A stretch of DNA of 64,000 nt from Nitratireductor kimnyeongensis (lineage in GTDB: Bacteria; Pseudomonadota; Alphaproteobacteria; Rhizobiales; Rhizobiaceae): positions 1,588,001 through 1,652,000 of the forward strand of contig NZ_CP078143.1 in NCBI RefSeq assembly GCF_019891395.1, read 5' to 3'. A program made the translations under genes and the position numbers. Of the stretch, positions 43,649 to 55,680 are shown one piece after another (the first letter of the stretch is position 1; every line of letters begins with the position of its first letter). The notes beneath the pieces were generated by a model. That model did not search any database, had not been told where the DNA came from, and was given only the letters and a program-made list of their open reading frames with translations.

Positions 43649-43751
43649 GCATCCCTCCTGTTCGTTGGGAGGAAAACCCTAGCATGCGTTTCACGACGCC
43701 TTTGCTGCAGCGCAGCATTTCATCTGGGCCAGAAGGAAATTGCGTGATCTG

Positions 43752-44336
43752 TCAGCCCGTCGGGCGATCCGCCAGCGCCTTTTCGATCTCGGGCATCAGA
43801 TCGTTGCGAATGCTCTCGGGCGTAAACGGCCCGACATGCTTGTAGCGGATCGTACCATCAGGCCCGACGAGAAAGGTTTCGGGAACCCCATAAACACCCC
43901 AGTCGATCGCCGCGCGGCCATTCTGATCCACACCGATGGCATCATACGGGTTGCCGAGATCAACCAGAAAACGCCGAGCGTTTTCCGGTTTGTCCTTGTA
44001 GTTGAGGCCCACAACGCTGACGCGTTCGTCCATGGCGAGCTGCATGAGAAGCGGATGCTCCTGACGGCAGGGTACACACCAGGATCCCCAGACATTGACC
44101 AGTGTCACCTGTCCATCGAATCCCTCCGACGAAAGTCCGGGCAGGTCCATTCCCTCAATCGGCGGCAGATTGGTTTGCGGTGCAGTGCGACCTATCAAGG
44201 CTGAAGGCACCAGGGACGTGTCCTTACCGGACATCAACTGCATCAGGAAGACGGCCGACAGCGCCATAAAAAGCAAAAGTGGCAAAAGAACCAGAATGAG
44301 CCGCGAGCGGGCCGGCTGTTCGCTCGTTCGGCTCAT
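43752..44336 (-). CDS. ccmG: Cytochrome c biogenesis thioredoxin CcmG/DsbE
   Basis: The 194-residue protein has an N-terminal membrane anchor (ILVLLPLLLFMALSAVFLMQ). A thioredoxin domain follows with the active site WGSWCVPCRQEHP and the CcmG-specific GVYGVPETFLVGPDG. In the periplasm it reduces the haem-binding cysteines of apocytochrome c. The start overlaps the ccmD stop by 4 nt. It is the last gene of ccmABCDG; ccmE, ccmF and ccmH are not in this window. Confidence 0.95.
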   Translation of the reverse strand: MSRTSEQPARSRLILVLLPLLLFMALSAVFLMQLMSGKDTSLVPSALIGRTAPQTNLPPIEGMDLPGLSSEGFDGQVTLVNVWGSWCVPCRQEHPLLMQLAMDERVSVVGLNYKDKPENARRFLVDLGNPYDAIGVDQNGRAAIDWGVYGVPETFLVGPDGTIRYKHVGPFTPESIRNDLMPEIEKALADRPTG

Positions 44337-44500
44337 TTCTTCTGAGCCTTTCGATCCGAACGCCGGCGAATACCGCGCTCTTCCAGCTCCTTGATCTCGC
44401 GTTTGCGGCCAGCTTGATCGATCAGGATCCAAAGGCCGAGGCCCGCGATCACCAATGCTGAGATTCCGTAAGCGGCAAAGACATAGGCTGCATGGGTCAT
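44333..44500 (-). CDS. ccmD: Haem exporter protein CcmD
   Basis: This 55-residue protein reads MTHAAYVFAAYGISALVIAG at its N terminus, followed by the end of one membrane helix and a charged C-terminal tail (DQAGRKREIKELEERGIRRR). This is the classic CcmD layout. It overlaps ccmC and ccmG by 4 nt each as ATGA. CcmD helps release holo-CcmE from the CcmABC complex. Its position and overlaps make the call secure despite its size. Confidence 0.93.
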   Translation of the reverse strand: MTHAAYVFAAYGISALVIAGLGLWILIDQAGRKREIKELEERGIRRRSDRKAQKK

Positions 44501-45273
44501 CGGGCCGCCCTTTCTGCCGCCCGCGCCGAAAGCCGGCGCATGGCAACCACACGGCGGCGCCAGATATCCGCGCGCATCGCCATCAGATGCAGCGTGACAA
44601 AAAGCAGCGTGAAGCCCAGCGCGCAGATAAGCAGTGGCCAGAGCAGAGAGGCATGGATCGTGGGGCCATCAAGGCGGAAAACCGATGCCGGCTGATGCAA
44701 TGTGTTCCACCAGTCCACCGAGAACTTGATGATCGGGATGTTGATGAAGCCGACAAGTGTGAGGATCGCCGCAGCCCGCGCTGAGCGGCCCGGATCGTCC
44801 ATGGCCCGCGTCAGGGCAATGATGCCGAGATACATCAGGAACAGGATGAAGACGGAGGTCAACCGCGCATCCCAGACCCACCACGTGCCCCACATCGGCT
44901 TGCCCCAGACGGACCCGGTGAAAAGCGCCAGCGCCGTGAAGGCAGCACCGATGGGCGCGGCAGCTTTCAGCGCCACATCTGCGAGAGGGTGCTTCCAAAC
45001 CAGTGTTCCAAGCGCGGAAATGGCCATCAGCGAATAGCAGAGCATGGCGAGCCAGGCGAACGGCACATGGATATACATGATCCGCACCGTGATGCCCTGC
45101 TGATAGTCCTCCGGCGCGGAAAACGCCATGTAGAAGCCGGCAGCGAGAACGGCCAGCGAGAGGCCGCCGAGCCATGGAACGAGTGTATCTGCCAACGCGA
45201 GAAAACGCGTGGGATTGGCGAGCGCCGTCAGGCGACCGGAGAGTGTTGAGGCTTGCGGCGTGGCATTTGTCAT
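44497..45273 (-). CDS. ccmC: Haem exporter permease CcmC
   Basis: The 258-residue six-helix membrane protein carries the tryptophan-rich haem-handling motif GTWWVWDARLTSVFILF and the flanking conserved histidines (MYIHVPFAW and NTLHQPASVF). It presents haem to CcmE in the periplasm. I use ATG 45273, where the family N terminus begins; the open frame runs 13 codons further up. It overlaps ccmD by 4 nt. Confidence 0.96.
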   Translation of the reverse strand: MTNATPQASTLSGRLTALANPTRFLALADTLVPWLGGLSLAVLAAGFYMAFSAPEDYQQGITVRIMYIHVPFAWLAMLCYSLMAISALGTLVWKHPLADVALKAAAPIGAAFTALALFTGSVWGKPMWGTWWVWDARLTSVFILFLMYLGIIALTRAMDDPGRSARAAAILTLVGFINIPIIKFSVDWWNTLHQPASVFRLDGPTIHASLLWPLLICALGFTLLFVTLHLMAMRADIWRRRVVAMRRLSARAAERAAR

Positions 45274-45327
45274 GATGAACCCATAGCGCTGCGACTTCCC
45301 TTCCGCAATCACGTCGATTGCCGCACA

Positions 45328-45993
45328 TCAGTCGCCACCCCAGCGCAGTGCCAGCGAAGCGGCCAGCGGCCCGATGACGGCAAAGAACAACATCAGCGCG
45401 GCAAGAATGAGGAAAGGCGGCAAAAATGGACCCGGATTTGCAACCGCTCCACGCGCCGCCGCCACCCCGAAAATAAGCACCGGAATGGTGAGCGGCAGGA
45501 CCAGCACCGAGACCAGAAGCCCGCCACGCGGCAGCGCGACGGCAAGAGCCGCGCCAACTGCGCCGATGAAGGTGATGGCGGGAGTGCCGACAGCCAGCGT
45601 CGCGGTGGCCGCGAGAATGCCAAGCGGCTCGACATTCATGAAAAGGCCGAGCAAGGGCGTCACCACCACCAGCGGCAAAACATTGACGGTCCAGTGCGCG
45701 CAGCATTTCACGAACACGGTCACCGCCGTCATGTGCCGGCTGTCGGCCAGGAGCAACAGGTCCAGAGAACCGTCCTCACGATCAGCCTGGAACAGACGCT
45801 CAAGCCCGAGAAGGCCGGCAAGCAACGCGCCGATCCAGAGGATCGCCGGGCCGATGCGTGCAAGGAGGTTCAGATCCGGCCCGACGCCAAAGGGAATGAC
45901 CGCGACAACGGCAAGAAAGAAGAGAACGCCGGTCAGCGCTCCGTTTCCGGTGCGCACACCGATCTGCAACTCGCGTCGAAACAGCGCTAGCAT
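45328..45993 (-). CDS. ccmB: Haem exporter permease CcmB
   Basis: The 221-residue protein has six hydrophobic helices and the CcmB N terminus (LALFRRELQIGVRTGNGALT), with GALLAGLLGLERLFQADRED as the conserved loop. It forms the membrane part of the CcmAB ABC complex, which powers CcmE release. The gaps to ccmA (52 nt) and ccmC (54 nt) are short, consistent with one operon. Confidence 0.95.
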   Translation of the reverse strand: MLALFRRELQIGVRTGNGALTGVLFFLAVVAVIPFGVGPDLNLLARIGPAILWIGALLAGLLGLERLFQADREDGSLDLLLLADSRHMTAVTVFVKCCAHWTVNVLPLVVVTPLLGLFMNVEPLGILAATATLAVGTPAITFIGAVGAALAVALPRGGLLVSVLVLPLTIPVLIFGVAAARGAVANPGPFLPPFLILAALMLFFAVIGPLAASLALRWGGD

Positions 45994-46045
45994 GGTGCCT
46001 GCCGGATTGGTGTCTTTGAGAGGTGCCCCGCGTCTTGGTTCATGG

Positions 46046-46660
46046 TCAATCCGCAGCCTTCCCCATTCTCAACTCCCGCGCACCCTTCAGGCCAAGCGGC
46101 AGATGCGTGGCAGCCACGATCATTCCGCCGTCTTCGAGGTGTACGGCCATCAGGTCGGCGAACTGCGCTTCCGATGCCTTGTCGAGACCCGAGGTAGGCT
46201 CGTCAAGCAGCCAGATGGGCCGATAACTCACCAGAAGCCGAGCGATGGAAGCACGCCGTCTTTGCCCCGTGGACAAATAGCCGAACGGCAAATGGCCGAT
46301 ATCGCCGAGCCCCACCATCTCCAGCGCCTCAAAAGGAGGCAAATGGGGCTCCCCCAAAAAGTCCTGCCAGAACCGCAAGTTTTCTTCGACGCCGAGTTCG
46401 GCCTTCATCGCGTTCCGATGACCGAGATAGTGGCAGGCGGAAGCGACATCAGGAAAAGCTTCGCCGCCACCGGAGAACCCAACCGTGCCCTGCGAAGCCG
46501 GTAAAAGGCCACAGATAACGCGCAATAGCGTCGACTTCCCGATGCCATTCGGACCGGTCACCGTAAGCGCCTCACCTTCACCCAGCATGAAGGAAATGCC
46601 CGAGAACACGGTCTCGCCGCCGCGCTCACCGCCAAGCCCGTCGGCAGCAAGCCGCATCAT
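46046..46660 (-). CDS. ccmA: Haem exporter ATP-binding protein CcmA
   Basis: The 204-residue ATPase has Walker A TGPNGIGKSTLLRVI, the CcmA-type signature YLSTGQRRRASIARLL and Walker B IWLLDEPTSGLD, followed by ATHLPL with the switch histidine. I chose ATG 46660 because GAAGGA precedes it; the frame stays open to TTG 46678. It is the first gene of the ccm operon, transcribed away from acnA. The 278-nt gap between them must hold both promoters. Confidence 0.95.
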   Translation of the reverse strand: MMRLAADGLGGERGGETVFSGISFMLGEGEALTVTGPNGIGKSTLLRVICGLLPASQGTVGFSGGGEAFPDVASACHYLGHRNAMKAELGVEENLRFWQDFLGEPHLPPFEALEMVGLGDIGHLPFGYLSTGQRRRASIARLLVSYRPIWLLDEPTSGLDKASEAQFADLMAVHLEDGGMIVAATHLPLGLKGARELRMGKAAD

Positions 46661-46938
46661 GTGGTCGTCCTTCGTCAAGGATATGGTCCTGAATTTTTCA
46701 CGACATGGCAGATTTGCCGTTTCTCACTCTAGAACTCTTCTACAAAATTCTCTATATCCGCCTCAACCACGCCAGCGGTCGGCGTGTAACTCTTTGTGCC
46801 GATACCCGCGCGCGCGCCGCCTTGAACGGCCGGGACGCTGGGGGCGGACAGCGGAAATGACCGTACCCGCACCTTTTGCGCGTGATGCCACGAGGAGTCC
46901 GTTCCCGTTTCGGATAGCAGAACAGGATAGGATCGCCC

Positions 46939-49635
<2,697 letters not shown>

Positions 49636-49662
49636 CTGAGCCACGCCAACGCATGAACCAGA

Positions 49663-49692
49663 CCGCCGGCGGAAACGCCGGCGGCTTTTTTT
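49663..49692 (+). terminator. Rho-independent terminator after acnA
   Basis: A 9-bp stem (CCGCCGGCG with CGCCGGCGG, GAAA tetraloop) is followed directly by C and seven Ts, 27 nt after the acnA stop. This is one of the cleanest terminators in the window. Confidence 0.92.
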
Positions 49693-49807
49693 AGCCGCAG
49701 ACGCTTGGCCAATAGGCTCACCGGAACGTGACTTCTTGTTGAGGTGCACTGGCTCATATAGTTCTGAAACAAAGCAATGATCGCTTCAATTTCCGAACGG
49801 AGAGCGC

Positions 49808-50572
49808 ATGTTCCGGCTCTGGACACCGGGCCTTATCCTGGCCTCGGCATTAGGCTTACTTGCCCCGATGGGCCCTGCGGAGGCAGAGAACACTGGTCGC
49901 CCGATCGGCGTTGTAGAGCTATTTACGAGCCAGGGGTGCAACTCCTGCCCTCCAGCCGATGCGATTTTCGATGAGCTCGCTTCCCGCAAGGACGTCATAG
50001 CCCTTGCCTATCATATCGACTACTGGGATTACCTGGGCTGGCGTGACGCACTTGCACGCCCCGCCAATTCCGAACGGCAAAGAAAGTATGCCGGGGCCCT
50101 ACAGAAGAGTTCGGTTTACACCCCTCAGGCGATCATCAACGGTCGCCGTGATATGAACGGCGCCAACCGCGCCAAGGTCGTGTCGACACTTGAGGCGTTG
50201 GCGGGGACCGCCGCCGGACTACAGGTGGAGCTATCTCTGGAAGACAGGGGTGACAGCATCATCGTAAGCGTTGGCTCGCTGCCCGAAGGCCTTGATGGTC
50301 AAGACATCAGCGCGCATCTGGTCTTTGTGGACTACATCCCGCAAAGCAATGTGGAAATTCGCGGTGGCGAGAACCGCGGCCGTACAATCCACTATCGAAA
50401 TGCGGTCAACCGGATTCAGACCATCGGCATGTGGGACGGCACTGCGAAGAAATTCGAAATGCCCAGATCGGAGCTCATCCAGGAGGGCAATGGCTGCGCC
50501 TTGTTGCTTCAGAGCGTCGATGACAGCGGTTTGCCTGGTGCCATACTCGGCGCCATTGCGCTCGACCCATAG
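49808..50572 (+). CDS. DUF1223 secreted thioredoxin-like protein
   Basis: The 254-residue protein has a signal peptide (LILASALGLLAPMGPAEA). The DUF1223 core follows, VVELFTSQGCNSCPPADAIF, with a C-x2-C pair in thioredoxin-like position, then IDYWDYLGWRDALA and YTPQAIINGRRDMNG. A third cysteine lies near the C terminus (GNGCALLL). A periplasmic redox role is likely but unproven. Its position after acnA is, from memory, conserved in related alphaproteobacteria. Confidence 0.88.
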   Translation: MFRLWTPGLILASALGLLAPMGPAEAENTGRPIGVVELFTSQGCNSCPPADAIFDELASRKDVIALAYHIDYWDYLGWRDALARPANSERQRKYAGALQKSSVYTPQAIINGRRDMNGANRAKVVSTLEALAGTAAGLQVELSLEDRGDSIIVSVGSLPEGLDGQDISAHLVFVDYIPQSNVEIRGGENRGRTIHYRNAVNRIQTIGMWDGTAKKFEMPRSELIQEGNGCALLLQSVDDSGLPGAILGAIALDP

Positions 50573-50627
50573 GATCCAGTTCAGATTTCCCCGTAGGATC
50601 CATCTCGGTTTTCATTTTTAAAAGGCT

Positions 50628-50686
50628 GGTCCCAAAAGAAAAACCGGTGCCGACTCATTCAGCACCGGTTGTATTCTTTTGGGACC
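50628..50686. repeat. Large near-perfect inverted repeat (hairpin)
   Basis: An outer 13-nt arm GGTCCCAAAAGAA (50628-50640) pairs with TTCTTTTGGGACC (50674-50686). An inner 9-nt arm AACCGGTGC (50642-50650) pairs with GCACCGGTT (50662-50670), with a small asymmetric bulge between them and an 11-nt loop. It could act as a bidirectional terminator, because the inner stem is followed by a T-rich stretch, or be part of a structured RNA. Confidence 0.8.
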
Positions 50687-51114
50687 GTTGCCTTACTCGG
50701 GCGTCCGAGAGTTGGTTCGATCCGGTCAAGACCCCGAGGGCGGGGGGGCTTGGGGTTTTCGGGATCCGTGTCCGGACCGAACCGTCTCAGGCAACGTCCG
50801 GATCGTTGCGGGACAATGGGGCGTGAGCTTGAAAAAAATGCGGCAAGAAAAAGGCACGTCATCACCAATTCCGACAAGCGGTCCCGATTTGTGACTACCG
50901 GCTAAGTGATGCGACTTGCAGAGCTCGAATACATACGTCGGCAAAAGATGTGGATGGATGTAATCACTCTGATCCCCACAACATCAAGAAGGATGAGGCA
51001 TAGCTGCGGCTCCTCCTGGCAGCGACCAAGAACGGGTTGCGGCAATGCGGGCTTGCAATTCCTCCTATGGCAGGCGAACCTTCCCTCGTCATAAGATCGT
51101 CATGAGGACAGCCA
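50687..51114. other. Intergenic stretch with no convincing gene
   Basis: About 430 nt between the hairpin and the DUF2794 gene has several short open frames with no recognisable protein motif. It contains a 6-bp dyad GCAACG/CGTTGC at 50791-50809 and GC-rich repeats around TCCGGA. A GGTTCGATCC at about 50714 looks like a tRNA T-loop, but no cloverleaf can be formed. A small RNA is possible but not shown. Confidence 0.5.
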
Positions 51115-51498
51115 ATGACCGATTACGGCAGCCCCGGGGAGGATAGGGATGGATCCGGCATACTGATCCCGCTGCACGAGGCACGCAGGGTACGTTCGGA
51201 CCTTCCCGTAACCTTCGAGCGGCGCGAACTGGATCAGATTCTGCGTATTTATGGTCGCATGGTTGCTGCGGGCGAATGGCGGGACTATGCCATCGATCAT
51301 CTAAGGGACCGAGCAGTCTTCTCCGTTTTCAGGCGGACCAGCGAAGTTCCACTGTTTCAGATCGTCAAGGACCCCAAGCTGACACGAAAACAGGGAGCCT
51401 ACAGCGTCATCGCCGCGACCGGAGCGATCCTGAAACGTGGCCACGAGTTGGCACGCGTACTAGCGGTATTCGACAAAAAACTGAAACTCGTTCCGTAG
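51115..51498 (+). CDS. DUF2794 family protein
   Basis: The 127-residue protein matches DUF2794, a small alphaproteobacterial family: VTFERRELDQILRIYGRMVA, GEWRDYAIDHLRDRAVFSVF, LFQIVKDPKLTRKQGAYSVI. GAGGA lies 6 nt before the ATG. No function has been assigned to the family as far as I know. Confidence 0.88.
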   Translation: MTDYGSPGEDRDGSGILIPLHEARRVRSDLPVTFERRELDQILRIYGRMVAAGEWRDYAIDHLRDRAVFSVFRRTSEVPLFQIVKDPKLTRKQGAYSVIAATGAILKRGHELARVLAVFDKKLKLVP

Positions 51499-51504
51499 GC
51501 AGAT

Positions 51505-52077
51505 TTAGCGGAAGCTCTCGCCACGAAACAAGCGTTCGGGGACAGAATTTGGGTCGGGGTCAGCCGCGTCCCCCTCGTTCAAGGCCAGTTGCATAAACAC
51601 TGTGTCGAGCCAGCGACCATGCTTGAAGCCGCTGCCACGAAGAATGCCGGCATCACGAAAACCTGCGGCTCGGTGCAGTTTCACTGAAGCGCTTTGCTCT
51701 GAACCATCCCCGATAACGGCCACGAGCTGTCGAAATCCACACCGCTCACACGCTTCCACCAGCGCCCGAAGCAGAAGCCTTCCGATCCCGCGCCCCTGCG
51801 CATCCGGTGCCAGATAAACAGAATCCTCGACCATGAATCGATAAGCCCGCCGCGCGCGAAATGGTCCCGCATAGGCGTAGCCGAGAATGTTGTTCTGTTC
51901 CTCGGCAACGATATAGGGATAACCATTGCAAACAAGTGCTTCCATGCGTTCAAGCATTCCTGCCTCGCTTGGCGGTTCGAGCTCATAGCTCGCCGCACCT
52001 TCGGTCACTGCATGGGCATAGATGCGGGTGATCGCGGGAATGTCTTCCGGATCGGCGGGGCGGATGGTGGCTGTCAT
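51505..52077 (-). CDS. GNAT N-acetyltransferase, phosphinothricin acetyltransferase type
   Basis: The 190-residue protein has the PAT-like N terminus IRPADPEDIPAITRIYAHAV, acetyl-CoA motif VYLAPDAQGRGIGRLLLRAL, and the characteristic ASVKLHRAAGFRDAGILRGS and GFKHGRWLDTVFMQ. Relatives acetylate methionine sulfone or sulfoximine and phosphinothricin-like amino acids. The start at ATG 52077 removes a non-conserved extension. It is convergent to the DUF2794 gene, with 6 nt between the stops. Confidence 0.9.
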   Translation of the reverse strand: MTATIRPADPEDIPAITRIYAHAVTEGAASYELEPPSEAGMLERMEALVCNGYPYIVAEEQNNILGYAYAGPFRARRAYRFMVEDSVYLAPDAQGRGIGRLLLRALVEACERCGFRQLVAVIGDGSEQSASVKLHRAAGFRDAGILRGSGFKHGRWLDTVFMQLALNEGDAADPDPNSVPERLFRGESFR

Positions 52078-52104
52078 GAAAACCCGGTCAGGTTGGTCGA
52101 TGCA

Positions 52105-52132
52105 ATGAAAAGGGCGGCTCGAAAGCCGCCCT
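52105..52132 (-). terminator. Terminator after the Bax-inhibitor-1 family gene
   Basis: On the minus strand a 9-bp stem (AGGGCGGCT with AGCCGCCCT, TTCG tetraloop) is followed by TTTCATT. It starts about 30 nt after the gene's stop and precedes the acetyltransferase gene. Confidence 0.75.
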
Positions 52133-52163
52133 CTCAATAACATGTTTTCTGATTCCGCTCGCC

Positions 52164-52904
52164 CTACTCGCGATTGCCGAGGAACTGCAGCAGGAACATG
52201 AACAGGTTGATGAAGTCGAGATAGAGACGCAGCGCACCCATGATCGCCTTGCGGCCGGACACGGTGGCATCGTCACCCTCGTAATACATCTCCTTGATCT
52301 GCTGCGTGTCGTAGGCCGTGAGCCCAGCAAACACCAACACACCGATCACCGAAATGGCGAACTGCAGCGCCGAAGAGCCAAGGAAGATGTTCACGATCGA
52401 GGCAATGATAATGCCGATCAGCCCCATGAACAGGAACGACCCCATGCCCGAAAGGTCACGTTTGGTCGTGTAGCCCCAGAGCGACAGCGCGCCGAACGAA
52501 GCGGCGGTGATGAAGAAGGTGCGAACGATGCTCTCGCCCGTGTAAACAAGGAAGATCGTCGACAGGGAGAGGCCAACCAGGCCTGAGTAGACCCAGAACG
52601 TGGTCTGTGCAGCAGCGACACTCATGCTCTGAATGCGGAAGCTCAGGAAGAACACCAGCGCCAGCGGCGCGAGAATGACAACCCAGCGGAAAGCGCTGGC
52701 ATAGATGAGCTGGCCAAACGCGGTCAGCTGGCCATCTGCGATGGCGAGATTGAATGCACCAAAGGCTGCAAGGCCGGTAATAGCCAAGCCGAGCGCCATA
52801 AGGTTGTAGACGCGAATCATGTAGGCGCGCAGGCCCTCGTCGATGGCCGCGTCCGCGCGCACGCCGTGCGTTGCGCGGGCCTGATAGTTGCGAAGGTCAG
52901 CCAT
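52164..52904 (-). CDS. Bax inhibitor-1/YccA family membrane protein
   Basis: The 246-residue protein has seven hydrophobic helices. The N-terminal DEGLRAYMIRVYNLMALGLA and the C-terminal LRLYLDFINLFMFLLQFLGN are family signatures. Related bacterial proteins modulate the membrane protease FtsH or calcium leak. It is expressed alone and ends in a strong terminator. Confidence 0.93.
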   Translation of the reverse strand: MADLRNYQARATHGVRADAAIDEGLRAYMIRVYNLMALGLAITGLAAFGAFNLAIADGQLTAFGQLIYASAFRWVVILAPLALVFFLSFRIQSMSVAAAQTTFWVYSGLVGLSLSTIFLVYTGESIVRTFFITAASFGALSLWGYTTKRDLSGMGSFLFMGLIGIIIASIVNIFLGSSALQFAISVIGVLVFAGLTAYDTQQIKEMYYEGDDATVSGRKAIMGALRLYLDFINLFMFLLQFLGNRE

Positions 52905-53106
52905 AATTACCCCTTTCTGGCTTTAATCCCGTCCGGTGACGGCCAAAAGACCGTGCGCCGCTGGCGGGATACCAGCATGCGTACATCAAATATGATGTCA
53001 GTTTGTGTTCAGGACAAGACCTCTCACCGCCGGAAATGCCTCTGCGGCAACAGTTCGCGGCCAAAATCGCACCTCTCCGAACCCAGGGTTAATGCTTTTT
53101 GACGCT

Positions 53107-55680
53107 TCACAGGTTGCGCAGAACCGGCGCTGCCTTATGCCCCAAGACCCGCCAGGTCCCGACCAACCCGAAGCCGACGGTCATGATCAGGGCCACCACC
53201 ACGGTTGTCAGCGCGACCTTTGGCAGAAACGCCGACGGCAGACCCATCACCTGCGACACGACAAACCAGGCGGCAATGCCGCCGGCCAGCAATGCAAAAC
53301 TGGCCGTGGCCAGCCCGATCAGCAGGTATTCGAGCGAAAAGGCAGCGATCAACGTGCGACGCGTGGCGCCGAGCGTCTTCAGAACCACCGCATCGTGGAC
53401 ACGCGCCCGATTGCCGGCTGCCAGCGCCCCGGAAAGAACCAGAACCGAGGCAATCAGCGCAACGGCGGCTGCCGCGCGAATGGCGGTGGCCAATTGTTCG
53501 ACAAGCCGATTCACCACATCGAGTGCATCCTTCACGCGAACAGTGGTCACTGTCGGGAAGCTACGCGTGACAGCGTTCAGAATCTGCGATTCGTCGGCCT
53601 GTGTGGCATCCGCATCAGTCAATGTCGCCAGCCAGGCATGCGGTGCGCCGGCAAAAGTGTTGGGCGAAAACACCATCACGAAGTTGATGGCGAGCGATTC
53701 CCATTCCACGGCGCGGAAATTCGCAATTCTGGCCGTAACCTCGCGCCCGAGCACATTGACAGTGATCGTGTCGCCTATTTTCAGGCCAAGTTCTCCGCCC
53801 TCTTCCGCGGCGAACGAAACGAGCGGTTCTCCTTCATAATGCGCATCCCACCACTCACCCTGCGTCAGCGTCGCGTTTTCAGGTGCATTGCGCGCATAAG
53901 TGATGCCCCGGTCGCCACGCAGAACCCAGCCGCCCTCAGGCGGGATTTCCATGTCGCGTACATTCACGTCATTGAGCGCAGTGATGCGCCCGCGCAGCAT
54001 TGGCACCTGTATCAGCTTGCCGCCGGGTGCTTCGCGATTCACCAGATCAGCGAAGGCCTCCACCTCCCCACTCTGGATGTCCACAAAGAAGAAATTCGGC
54101 GCGACCTCCGGCAGATTGCCCGTGATCTGGCGACGCAGGTTCCCGTCGATGAGAGCGAGCGTTGCGAGCAGCGTGAGGCCAAGCCCCAATGACAGCACCA
54201 CCGAAGGTGTCAAAGCACCGGGACGATGAATATTGCCTAGCGCCAGGCGCAGCGGCGTGGACGCAACGCGCGGGCTGCGGCGGGCCAGCCACTCGATGCC
54301 AAGAGCAACAACCCTGAGCACTATGAACGCGAACACGGTGGCGCCGACAAAAATTGCAGCCATGCGTCGATCGTCGGAAAACCAGATGGCGAAACCGGCA
54401 AGGCCGGCGGCGATGGCAACCGAAAGCGCGATGTAGATCGCGCGCGGCCACCCGCGTCCGTCGACACCCATTTCCCGGAAAAGCGCTGTCGCCGGCACAT
54501 CCCTTGCGCGGCCGAGAGGGATCAACGCGAACACGAGCGTGATCATCACGCCAAACAATGCGGCCACCAGAAGCGCTGCCGGATAGATGCCGCCTGTCGC
54601 GGGAACCGGCAGGACACTTGCCAGTACGGCCGATGCGCCAAACGGCATCAGGGCGCCGATCACGAGGCCGGCAAGAATGCCGATCCCGGCAATCATCAGA
54701 ATCTGCACGAGGTAGACGGTGAACACGAACCCTCCAGAAGCACCAAGGCTCTTGAAGGTCGCAATCACGGCGCGCTTGCTGTCGAGATAGGCGCGCACCG
54801 CATTGGCTACACCAACGCCGCCCACCACAAGGGCCGTCAGCCCCACCAATGTCAGAAACTGCGAAAATCGCTCGATATTGCGTGAAAGAGAAGGTGCTGC
54901 ATTGTTGCGGGTGCGGAGGCTCCATCCGGCCTCCGGAAACTCGGACGCAGCGCGCGCCTGCACAGCTTCAAGATTGCCCGCATCGCCACTCATCCGCACC
55001 TTGTAGACGTGCTCGACAAGGCTGCCTGGCTGTATGAGCCCGGTCGCCTGCAGCGCCTCCAGCGAAATCATCAGCCTGGGTGCAAAGCCGAACCCGGCGG
55101 AAACGGCATCCGGCTCGCTGACAAGCACGGCGCGCAGCTCGATTGTCTCCCCACCAAGCATGATCCGATCACCAATGCCAACTCCCAGTCGTTCAAAGAG
55201 CAGATTCGGTGCTGCCGCACCATGAGCACCATCGACTTTCTCAAACAGTGCATCATGGGAAAGCTGCGGCTCCGTAACCCGCTCCCCATAGAGCGGATAG
55301 AGCGCGTCGACTGCCTTGACCTCAACCAATGTCTGGTCGGAGCCGTCCGCAAGGCGGGCCATGGAGCGCATGTTTGCGCTCTCCGAAACATCGCCCAGTT
55401 CCGACAGAAAGACCTGCTCCGCTTCGTTCGCGCGGCGTTGATTCAACTCAAAACGCAAATCGGCGGCCAGCAGCGATTGGCCTTCCGCTTCCACCGCTCC
55501 GGTAATGGCGGTGGCGACTGAGTTGACGCCGCCAATAGCGCCCACGCCCAGCGCAATGCAGGCCAGAAAAATGAAGAAGCCGGAAAGGCCGCCCCGCATC
55601 TCACGCAGAGAGAAACGGAATGCCAATCGGAGCATGCGACCCAAACTCATCCCGGTTGAACTCTTGACACCCACACTCAT
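53107..55680 (-). CDS. ABC transporter permease, FtsX-like (YbbP type)
   Basis: The 857-residue protein has an N-terminal helix after a short basic stretch (FRFSLREMRGGLSGFFIF), then a large periplasmic domain. Helix clusters of the FtsX type follow: FLTLVGLTALVVGGVGVANA and, near the C terminus, AVALIASVLVLSGALAAGNR. The C-terminal half repeats the pattern. This is the YbbP layout. The start overlaps the ATPase stop by 4 nt. The complex may extrude lipids, peptides or hydrophobic compounds. Confidence 0.92.
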   Translation of the reverse strand: MSVGVKSSTGMSLGRMLRLAFRFSLREMRGGLSGFFIFLACIALGVGAIGGVNSVATAITGAVEAEGQSLLAADLRFELNQRRANEAEQVFLSELGDVSESANMRSMARLADGSDQTLVEVKAVDALYPLYGERVTEPQLSHDALFEKVDGAHGAAAPNLLFERLGVGIGDRIMLGGETIELRAVLVSEPDAVSAGFGFAPRLMISLEALQATGLIQPGSLVEHVYKVRMSGDAGNLEAVQARAASEFPEAGWSLRTRNNAAPSLSRNIERFSQFLTLVGLTALVVGGVGVANAVRAYLDSKRAVIATFKSLGASGGFVFTVYLVQILMIAGIGILAGLVIGALMPFGASAVLASVLPVPATGGIYPAALLVAALFGVMITLVFALIPLGRARDVPATALFREMGVDGRGWPRAIYIALSVAIAAGLAGFAIWFSDDRRMAAIFVGATVFAFIVLRVVALGIEWLARRSPRVASTPLRLALGNIHRPGALTPSVVLSLGLGLTLLATLALIDGNLRRQITGNLPEVAPNFFFVDIQSGEVEAFADLVNREAPGGKLIQVPMLRGRITALNDVNVRDMEIPPEGGWVLRGDRGITYARNAPENATLTQGEWWDAHYEGEPLVSFAAEEGGELGLKIGDTITVNVLGREVTARIANFRAVEWESLAINFVMVFSPNTFAGAPHAWLATLTDADATQADESQILNAVTRSFPTVTTVRVKDALDVVNRLVEQLATAIRAAAAVALIASVLVLSGALAAGNRARVHDAVVLKTLGATRRTLIAAFSLEYLLIGLATASFALLAGGIAAWFVVSQVMGLPSAFLPKVALTTVVVALIMTVGFGLVGTWRVLGHKAAPVLRNL

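Noticed and set aside
50700..50740. tRNA-like T-loop GGTTCGATCC
   Set aside because: No acceptor, D or anticodon stem can be built around it.
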